Position numbers and translations under genes: made by a program. Below are positions 26,839-32,385 of a stretch of 32,385 bases of DNA, in pieces. Each line of letters starts with the position of its first letter. Position 1 is the stretch's first letter. Below the pieces are notes generated by a model. It saw only the letters and a list, made by a program, of their open reading frames with translations. It had not been told where the DNA came from and ran no database searches. Source of the stretch: a virus. Location of the stretch: IMG/VR virus record IMGVR_UViG_3300045282_000174, positions 1 to 32,385 of that record. One strand, written 5' to 3'.

Positions 26839-27988
26839 TCCAGCGACGCAAGAACTCAGTTTATCCAACGTCATTTCGATCACGATCCTGCCCACGCCTC
26901 AGAATTTGGGCGTGCCAAACATCAACACGGCGGCGTTGATTACTCAGGATCAACCCTCCTGGGCAGAGGACCAGGAATTCAAAATCTATACCAATGCCTC
27001 GGATGTGGCGGCTGATTTTTCCTTTGGGTCAAACGCGGCGGCTATTGCTGCTGCCTTCTTTGCTCAGATGCCGAATCCCCTCTCAACCGCAGGCTACCTC
27101 ACGATTATCCCGCGCCTGATTGCGACCTCGGAAACCGTGCAGGAGGCCATCGTGCGGACCCTCTCGAAGGTCTATTACTTTGGCGTCCTGGTGGATACCG
27201 AATACAACGCGGACGCCTCGACCTTTGAAACCCTGGCGACCTACATCCAAACGCTCGATAAGATTTTCTTTTATGCGAGCTCGCACGCGGAGGACTACGC
27301 GCCCGCTGGCCTCTTGGATAACGTGCGCCTGGCGAGCGAAACCCATACCCGCGCCCTCTACTACAACAAAGGAGAGGACGCCATTGATACCCCGGCATTC
27401 GCCGCAGCCTACGCGGGCCGGGCTCTCTCCACAGACTTTTCAGGGTCGAACACGACAACGACCCTCCACTTGAAGCAGCTCGCCGGGGTCACGCCCGATC
27501 AGACCATGGATCAAACGGCTCTTGTTGCCTGCCAAGCCGCAGGCGTGGACGTTTACGTATCCGTGGCGGGCGTCCCTGGCCTATTCACATCCGGGGAAAA
27601 TAGTTTCTTTGACCTCATCTACAACGAGTTTTGGTTTAAATTCGCGTTGCAGGCGGCGGGCTTTAACTACCTCGCCGGGACAGGAACCAAGGTCCCGCAG
27701 ACAGAGACGGGGATGGAAGGCTTGAAAAACATCTACCGGGCCGTCTGCGAGCAAGCCAAATCCAACGCCTTTATCGGCCCCGGATCGTGGACCAGCCCGG
27801 ACACCTTTGGCGATCCGGCCTCATTGGTACGGAGCGTGAAGGATCACGGCTACTACGTCTATTCGGCTCCGATCACCGCACAGCTTCAAGCCGACCGTGC
27901 CGCGCGCATCGCGCCGTTGGTTCAAATCGCCGTCAAGACGCAAGGGGCCATCCACCGCTCAAGCGTCATCGTGAACGTGAATCTTTAA
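26825..27988 (+). CDS. Tail sheath protein, DUF3383 family
   Basis: 387 aa; GGAGG at 26817-26821 serves ATG 26825 or ATG 26831. N-terminal LSNVISITILPTPQNLGVPNINTAALI, FKIYTNASDVAADFSFGS and C-terminal VKTQGAIHRSSVIVNVNL match DUF3383, short contractile-sheath proteins of small myophages. Shows that the tail contracts. It is shorter than T4 or Mu sheaths, as expected for this group. TAATG-coupled to the next gene. Confidence 0.88.
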   Translation: MPMPNPATQELSLSNVISITILPTPQNLGVPNINTAALITQDQPSWAEDQEFKIYTNASDVAADFSFGSNAAAIAAAFFAQMPNPLSTAGYLTIIPRLIATSETVQEAIVRTLSKVYYFGVLVDTEYNADASTFETLATYIQTLDKIFFYASSHAEDYAPAGLLDNVRLASETHTRALYYNKGEDAIDTPAFAAAYAGRALSTDFSGSNTTTTLHLKQLAGVTPDQTMDQTALVACQAAGVDVYVSVAGVPGLFTSGENSFFDLIYNEFWFKFALQAAGFNYLAGTGTKVPQTETGMEGLKNIYRAVCEQAKSNAFIGPGSWTSPDTFGDPASLVRSVKDHGYYVYSAPITAQLQADRAARIAPLVQIAVKTQGAIHRSSVIVNVNL

Positions 27989-28134
27989 TGGCCCTCTTAG
28001 AAGATACGACGGTCAAGGTCACGATTGACGCCAAGCAAGCGGTCAAGGAACTGCGCGAGCTGCTGGTGGAATTCCGGGCGTTGGTCAAACGCGGTGAGAA
28101 GGTTGCCGCGAAATTGAAAAAGAAAAAGCTCTAA
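27988..28134 (+). CDS. Small basic protein, 48 aa
   Basis: ATG 27988 on the sheath stop (TAATG). The product MALLEDTTVKVTIDAKQAVK... ends in KVAAKLKKKKL; one long amphipathic basic helix (KELRELLVEFRALVKRGEKV). No family. It lies between sheath and tube genes and may be an assembly factor. Confidence 0.5.
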   Translation: MALLEDTTVKVTIDAKQAVKELRELLVEFRALVKRGEKVAAKLKKKKL

Positions 28135-28144
28135 GGAGGCTCCG

Positions 28145-28600
28145 ATGGGATCAGTATCGTTAACCGGCTCAGACGTTATCCAAATCGACGGACGCATTTT
28201 AAATGACCTGGCCGACCAGGATGCCGTCGTGCTCACGTTCCCAGAGGAGTTAGCCAAAGTCAAAGCCGCCAAGAACGGGAACACGATTTACGCCTTCAAT
28301 AACATGGGGCGCTTAACCGAATGCACGATCCGCGTCCTGGTAGGTTCCGACGATGACAAGTATTTAAACAGCCGAATGCAGGGAATGATAAACGATTTTT
28401 CCGCGTTCGGGCTTATCACGGGATCGTTCTCAAAGCGCGTCGGGGATGGGGCCGGGAAGCTGGCCTCCTCCATTTACCAAATGACGGGAGGGATTTTTAA
28501 AAAGCAGATCGAAGGCAAATCCTCCTCGGAAGGCGACACGGAGCAGAGCGTCGCCATCTATACGATCTCATTCGGTAACAGCTCGAAGTCGATTCAATAG
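28145..28600 (+). CDS. Tail tube protein, DUF3277 family
   Basis: 151 aa with SD AAGGAGG. SLTGSDVIQIDGRILNDLADQDAVVLTFPEELAKVKAAKNGNTIYAFN and VRVLVGSDDDKYLN-like IRVLVGSDDDKYLNSRM, then AIYTISFGNSSKSIQ, are typical of DUF3277 inner tube proteins paired with DUF3383 sheaths. It forms the rigid tube through which DNA passes. Confidence 0.88.
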   Translation: MGSVSLTGSDVIQIDGRILNDLADQDAVVLTFPEELAKVKAAKNGNTIYAFNNMGRLTECTIRVLVGSDDDKYLNSRMQGMINDFSAFGLITGSFSKRVGDGAGKLASSIYQMTGGIFKKQIEGKSSSEGDTEQSVAIYTISFGNSSKSIQ

Positions 28601-28610
28601 GGGGGTCTGA

Positions 28611-29045
28611 GTGGATGCTCAAGAATTCAAAATGCCAAGCGGGGCCAAGCTCGTTGTCTCCGTCTGCCCATTTCAGGACGCCAACGCCCTGCTGAAAGCC
28701 CTGCTGAAATCAGCCAAGGGCCTGCCCCTTCCTAAAGACCTTATGGAAGCGGACCTCTCCGTGATGAAAGACGGGCTGATAGCGGCTGCGACTTCGGATG
28801 ACGTAGAGGCGGCGCTTTTCAAATGCGGCGAGCGGTGCGCCTATCAGAACGTCAAGGTCACGCCGGAACTCTTTGACGATAAGAACCTGGGGGAGCTGGC
28901 GCGAAAAGATTATTACGCCATCTGGACAAAGGTGGTGGAAGTCAATTGCACCCCTTTTTTCGCTCAGACCTTTTCCATGTTGAAGGCGCGCCTACAGACG
29001 AACGGAGATACCCCAAAATCTCCGTTAGCGCCGACGACTCCTTAG
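28611..29045 (+). CDS. Tail assembly chaperone (G-like), 144 aa
   Basis: GTG start after GGGGGT. MDAQEFKMPSGAKLVV..., ALLKALLKSAKGLPLP, VEAALFKCGERCAYQNVKVTPELFDD and ARKDYYAIWTKVVEVNCTPFF match the short chaperones found between tube and tape-measure genes. The last 60 codons overlap another open frame that runs to 29203, and canonical slippery heptamers lie in the overlap. It should bind the tape measure and tube subunits during assembly and is not in the virion. Confidence 0.75.
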   Translation: MDAQEFKMPSGAKLVVSVCPFQDANALLKALLKSAKGLPLPKDLMEADLSVMKDGLIAAATSDDVEAALFKCGERCAYQNVKVTPELFDDKNLGELARKDYYAIWTKVVEVNCTPFFAQTFSMLKARLQTNGDTPKSPLAPTTP

Positions 29046-29203
29046 CCGTTGCCCTGCGCCTGGCCCGCGCGGGATATTGCGGAGGCGACCCGGAAAAGGT
29101 CATGCAGATGAAGGCCGATACCGTCATGGCGATGCTGGCCTACGAAAAGTTTCGCGACGATTATGAGCGGGCTTATATCGAGATGAACAAGGAGAGGCAT
29201 TGA
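28611..29203 (+). CDS. Probable -1 frameshift product of the tail chaperone (GT-like), 197 aa
   Basis: Slippage at C-CCA-AAA (29012-29018, in the X-XXY-YYZ frame) joins 136 residues of the G-like protein to 61 residues: ISVSADDSLAVALRLARAGY..., ending YERAYIEMNKERH. Two other in-frame heptamers occur earlier, C-CCT-TTT (28952-28958) and T-TTT-TTC (28955-28961). The downstream frame has no good independent start (TTG 28946 only, without SD). In lambda and most long-tailed phages the equivalent GT protein is made by -1 frameshifting. Confidence 0.7.
29012..29018 (+). promoter_or_regulatory. -1 frameshift slippery heptamer CCCAAAA
   Basis: Codons CCA (29013) and AAA (29016) in frame 0 re-pair as CCC and AAA after a one-base backward slip. 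It lies 25 bases before the zero-frame stop. Confidence 0.65.
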
Positions 29204-30159
29204 ACATCGGAGAACTATTTGTGCAGTTGGGCGTGAAGGCCGATACCTTCACCGTCAAGGATTTTAGCCGCGCCATCGGCAATCTGCCCCTCTCCATAGC
29301 GTCGGCCCTCACCGCGCTAACGGGCATGAACCTGGGCTTTATTGCGCTGACCTCGCACACCTTGGACATGGCGAACAACCTGAGTTTGTTCCGTTCGGAA
29401 ACCGGCCTATCGACAGACACCCTCCAAAGATGGCAGCAGACGGCGGCGAAAGTCGGAGTGTCGGGCGACGCCGTGACCAATTCCATTTTGGGAATCTCGA
29501 ATGCCATCGTGCAGATAACTCGCTTTGGCGCGGCGGGGCCTGCCATTGCGTTCGGCAGATTAGGGATCAGCGATTGGGCGACCAAAGACCCCTTCCAGCT
29601 TTTGACGGAACTCCGCAGCCGCTACAAGACCATGGACCCTAACGAGTTTCGCGCCTACGCGCAGCAGATCGGCGTCGGCCCTGAGTTGACCCGTGTCTTT
29701 GATATGTCTCCGGGGAAATTCAATGCGTCCATGTCCTCCGGCCCGGCCATGTCGAACCGCGACTTGCAGACGATGGCTGATTTTCAAGTCGCCCTGGCCG
29801 CCTTTACCCTGGAAGTCCAGAAAGATTTTGTGCCGGTCCTGATCCAGCTCACCCCGGTCATGGCTGACCTGGCCAAGGCCCTCGGATGGGTCATTCAAAA
29901 CTTTGGCGGTTTTGCGGTATCGGAAATCCAAGGGGCGAAGGTCATGGTCAACGACCCCAAACAATACGCGCAGAACCTTGGGACTGTCTTTGGATTTTTG
30001 GTGGATGAGATGAAGCGTGTCAATCCGAATGCGCTCACCGTGGCCATTACGCAGCATCTCGTAGGCACGGGGAACTCCGCTGAGGACCACCGTAAAGGCG
30101 CGGAACATCTCACGCGGGAGCTTACCAGGGCTGTCAAGCACATGAGCACGGAGAACTAA
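29200..30159 (+). CDS. Tape measure protein, unusually short, 319 aa
   Basis: TTG start 29200 with AAGGAGAGG and TTGA overlap. MNIGELFVQLGVKADTFTVKDFSRAIGNLP is a standard tape-measure beginning; a hydrophobic segment follows (SIASALTALTGMNLGFIALTS), then ETGLSTDTLQRWQQTAAKVGVSGDAVTNSILGI, a common block. The rest is mostly helical. At about 1.5 angstrom per residue the tail would be near 50 nm, so this is one of the shorter contractile tails. It fixes tail length and is ejected at infection. Confidence 0.8.
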   Translation: MNIGELFVQLGVKADTFTVKDFSRAIGNLPLSIASALTALTGMNLGFIALTSHTLDMANNLSLFRSETGLSTDTLQRWQQTAAKVGVSGDAVTNSILGISNAIVQITRFGAAGPAIAFGRLGISDWATKDPFQLLTELRSRYKTMDPNEFRAYAQQIGVGPELTRVFDMSPGKFNASMSSGPAMSNRDLQTMADFQVALAAFTLEVQKDFVPVLIQLTPVMADLAKALGWVIQNFGGFAVSEIQGAKVMVNDPKQYAQNLGTVFGFLVDEMKRVNPNALTVAITQHLVGTGNSAEDHRKGAEHLTRELTRAVKHMSTEN

Positions 30160-31055
30160 TGGCTCTGACCGATATCCTCCCAGGCGGCGCGGGCTCCGTC
30201 ATCAACCAGGCGGCGAGCTCCAAATGGAATCCCGTGAACATGGCGCTCAACGGGCGCGCGGCCTTGGACGAGATGGCCAATAACTATTTGGTTAAACCCG
30301 CCTCCGCTCAAGGCATCTCCGGGTTCCTATTCGACTACGACGGCGAGACGCAGATTGTGGTGGACGACGATATCACGGACCACTACACGGAATCGAACCG
30401 CTTCTTTCAGGACCATGACGCGCATAAGCCCATTGAGATCACGATGCGGGGCTTTGTGGCAGAGCTGGCGCAGAAAGCCCCTCAAGGAATCACCGGCGCG
30501 CTCTCGATCCTTCAAAACAAACTGACCACGCTGCCCTCTCTCCTGGGGAAGTACACCCCCGGCGCGCTCTCCAAAGTCCAGGGCGTCGTGAACTCGGCCA
30601 CGAACACCGTCAATAAATTAGACAACCTGATTAGCCGGGCCAAGAATATCGTGGGCCTGATTGCGGGCGGCAGCGCGGCCCCTACCAAGCAGGCGCAAGC
30701 CTTCGGGAAGCTCATGGCGCTCAGGGATACCAGCCAAGTCTTTAATCTCGTAACCCCCTTTGGCCTCATGGCCGCGCGCGACCCTATCACCGGCAAGGCA
30801 GGCCCGCGCACCTTCGTCATCAAACACCTGGTTTTCATTCAGACGGACGAGACAAAGGATTGGGCCGATATCGCCGTCACCCTGAAAGAGGTTCGCTTTG
30901 CGGAAGTGAACTCCTCAGCCAAGGGGCAATCCCCCGCAGCCGCCCTCCAAAACAACGCCGGGCGCGCGGCCTTTCAGCGCATGTCTCAGACCATCAAAGG
31001 AAAAACCCAGGGGCTCGCCACGTCCTTTTCGAAACTCTCCGGGGCCTTCGGATGA
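30159..31055 (+). CDS. Dit-like baseplate/tail protein, 298 aa
   Basis: TAATG-coupled start. FLFDYDGETQIVVDDDITDHYTESNRFFQDHDAHKPIEITMRGFVAEL is the N-terminal motif of Dit-like tail proteins; an Ala/Leu/Asn-rich helical hairpin insert follows (about 110-170), then FVIKHLVFIQTDETKDWADIAVTLKEVRFAEV of the beta core. It forms the ring at the distal tube. Ends ATGA with the plug protein gene. Confidence 0.75.
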   Translation: MALTDILPGGAGSVINQAASSKWNPVNMALNGRAALDEMANNYLVKPASAQGISGFLFDYDGETQIVVDDDITDHYTESNRFFQDHDAHKPIEITMRGFVAELAQKAPQGITGALSILQNKLTTLPSLLGKYTPGALSKVQGVVNSATNTVNKLDNLISRAKNIVGLIAGGSAAPTKQAQAFGKLMALRDTSQVFNLVTPFGLMAARDPITGKAGPRTFVIKHLVFIQTDETKDWADIAVTLKEVRFAEVNSSAKGQSPAAALQNNAGRAAFQRMSQTIKGKTQGLATSFSKLSGAFG

Positions 31056-31399
31056 ACCTCATAACGACGATCACGGAGGACGCAGCTCAGAAGGTGAGCG
31101 TGGTCTTAGAGGACGGCACGCTCATGACCTTGGAGCTCCTATACCGTCCAGGCGTCCAGCGATGGTTTTTCAGCATCGCTCACCCCCTCCTCACCCTCTC
31201 AGGAATGATGCTGGCCGAGCATCCAAACCTCTTGCGGCCCTGGCGTAACCTGATTTCCTTTGGCCTGGCCTGCATGTCCTCCGACGGCTTAGACCCGGTA
31301 GACATCGCGGATTTTGCCAACGGGCGCATCCAGCTTTTTACTTTGAACGCCTCGGAGATCGGCCTGGTGGAGTCGGACATCTTGGAGGCCGTCGCATGA
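31052..31399 (+). CDS. Baseplate plug protein, Pam3 gp18-like, 115 aa
   Basis: ATGA start at 31052; longer frames starting at 30860 overlap the whole preceding 3' end and are rejected. KVSVVLEDGTLMTLELLYRPGVQRWFFSIAH, GMMLAEHPNLLRPWRNLISFGLACMSSDGLDPV and C-terminal ANGRIQLFTLNASEI match the family named after the plug of cyanophage Pam3. Small beta protein of the central baseplate. Confidence 0.75.
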   Translation: MNLITTITEDAAQKVSVVLEDGTLMTLELLYRPGVQRWFFSIAHPLLTLSGMMLAEHPNLLRPWRNLISFGLACMSSDGLDPVDIADFANGRIQLFTLNASEIGLVESDILEAVA

Positions 31400-32289
31400 A
31401 ATGGGGCCGGACCTATCAGATGATTATTCAAGGTGAGCTCCAAGAGTGGCGCGTGGGGTTCCCGTTCTCTTGCCGCTTCCAGGTGTCGGCTACCGGCACG
31501 CCGACCGCCAACGTGGGGCATTTCTACCTCTATAACATCCCTGAGAAAATGCGGAACGACATCTTGAAGGACATCTTCGATGACCCGCAATACCGGCAGA
31601 TCAGTTTCATGGCGGGCTACGAATCCGAACCGCAGCTCCCCGTGGTATTCGTGGGCAACGTCTTTTGGGCCTACAGCTACCGGCAGGGGCCGGATTGGAT
31701 CACGGAGATAAACGCCCTGGACGGCGGCTATGGGATTGAGGCCGGATCGGTTCACTACGTCGCGCCAGCCGGGACAGACTACCGCCAGATTTTGCGCGTC
31801 CTGGTCCAGGCCATGCCGAACCTCACCCCCGGAATCATCAGCCAGAATCTACCCCTGCCTGAAAACGCCAGAGGGATTTCCTTGGCAGGCCAGCCCTGGG
31901 CCGAGCTCATCAAGCGCATCCTACCCATCAACGCGCAGCTTTTTATATCGGATGAAGTGGTGTACATCCTGGCCCAAAACGAATACATCCCGAACGCGGG
32001 CGGGCTCACGGAAATCTCTGATGACACCGGCATGATCGGTTCCCCGCGCAGGCAAAACAATATGACCATCGCCACGCTCATCTTTGAGCCGCGTATCAAG
32101 TGCGGCCAGAAGATCACGCTGGTTAGCCGCCAGCCATACGCGGGCGACCATAAGGTGATGATGGTGGATCACCACGGCACGATCAGCCCGACCGTCTGCG
32201 ATGACGCCGTAACCGTGGCGACCTTTTTCCGCAGCCCGACCGCTTTGGTCCAGGCGCAGGCCGAATCTACCTTTGGAGTGGCCGCATGA
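31396..32289 (+). CDS. Baseplate hub protein, 297 aa
   Basis: ATGA start. MKWGRTYQMIIQGELQEWRVGFPFSCRFQVSATGTPTANVGHFYLYNI is the usual beginning of gp27/gpD-like hubs in this group, and VFVGNVFWAYSYRQGPDWITEINALDGG and the closing IKCGQKITLVSRQPYAGDHKVMMVDHHGTIS agree. It forms a trimer joining tube and spike. The end overlaps the next start by 4 bases. Confidence 0.8.
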   Translation: MKWGRTYQMIIQGELQEWRVGFPFSCRFQVSATGTPTANVGHFYLYNIPEKMRNDILKDIFDDPQYRQISFMAGYESEPQLPVVFVGNVFWAYSYRQGPDWITEINALDGGYGIEAGSVHYVAPAGTDYRQILRVLVQAMPNLTPGIISQNLPLPENARGISLAGQPWAELIKRILPINAQLFISDEVVYILAQNEYIPNAGGLTEISDDTGMIGSPRRQNNMTIATLIFEPRIKCGQKITLVSRQPYAGDHKVMMVDHHGTISPTVCDDAVTVATFFRSPTALVQAQAESTFGVAA

Positions 32290-32385
32290 GCACGCTGACC
32301 CCCCCCACTCTCCACGACGCCATGCAGCTCTTGAAGCGGGACATCCTGACAACCTTGAACTGTATGAAGATCGGACAAATCGAAA
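32286..32385 (+). CDS. Baseplate spike protein (Gp138/gpV-like), 3' cut by window end
   Basis: Only 33 residues are present. TLHDAMQLLKRDILTTLNCMK followed by IGQIE matches the N-terminal OB-domain start of Gp138/gp5-type spike proteins (LNCxKIGxIxSF). It would puncture the outer membrane. Expected directly after the hub gene. Confidence 0.65.
   Translation, partial: MSTLTPPTLHDAMQLLKRDILTTLNCMKIGQIE

Noticed and set aside
29560-30141. 193-codon minus-strand frame
   Set aside because: Antisense to the tape-measure gene; no ribosome site or motif.

Overview
The window looks like about 32 kb of a tailed-phage genome with a contractile tail (myovirus type). It is probably temperate and probably able to persist as a plasmid. 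Genes are tightly packed, mostly on the + strand, with ATGA, GTGA or TAATG overlaps and strong GGAGG ribosome sites, often followed by C (GGAGGC). GTG and TTG starts are frequent. A Gram-negative, probably proteobacterial, host is suggested by a DUF3309-type membrane peptide, a lipobox peptide, a Sec-type secreted protein and an Acb2-like anti-CBASS protein. I cannot name the host. No lysis genes, integrase of the usual large type, DNA polymerase or tail fibres are visible.

Left part (1-9.5 kb, + strand): a 5'-truncated PD-(D/E)XK nuclease; small membrane and lipoprotein peptides; a tRNA with CAT anticodon; a ParB-like nuclease-fold protein, a methyltransferase-fold protein and a Gp37/Gp68 three-Cys protein in one run; a winged-helix replication-type protein; then a 440-bp regulatory region. 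This is followed by a long train of small early-type genes that includes a DUF932 protein.

Middle part (9.45-15.5 kb, mixed strands): a minus-strand ParA / ribbon-helix-helix partition cassette; a secreted protein with its own promoter; small hypothetical genes; and a minus-strand operon of HNH endonuclease, small serine recombinase and three small proteins, the last RHH/MobC-like. Two systems of DNA sites tie the left and middle parts together. One is a 19-bp inverted repeat (GATAGC-N7-GCTATC and variants) found at up to seven places. The other is a pair of 14-bp direct repeats (ACATGTTCAWWTRT type) found next to parA and again at 4.63 kb.

Right part (15.5-32.4 kb, + strand): the virion module in standard order. 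Two HTH/small-terminase genes and the large terminase come first, then the DUF1073 portal, Mu gpF-like protein, an Acb2-like cyclic-nucleotide sponge, small membrane and zinc proteins, and a DUF2213 protease-like/scaffold fusion with a nested in-frame scaffold start. These are followed by a decoration-like protein, the DUF2184 capsid, DUF4054 connector, gp10-like, stopper and terminator proteins. The tail genes are DUF3383 sheath, DUF3277 tube, a chaperone pair joined by a probable -1 frameshift, a very short tape measure, a Dit-like protein, a Pam3 gp18-like plug, a hub and the start of a spike. The module resembles minimal-baseplate myophages such as cyanophage Pam3.

The most interesting points are the dispersed operator family, the shared partition-type repeats implying a phage-plasmid, the Acb2-like gene inside the head operon, the nested scaffold and frameshift signals, and an unusual density of short Cys/His metal-binding modules in otherwise unrelated proteins.
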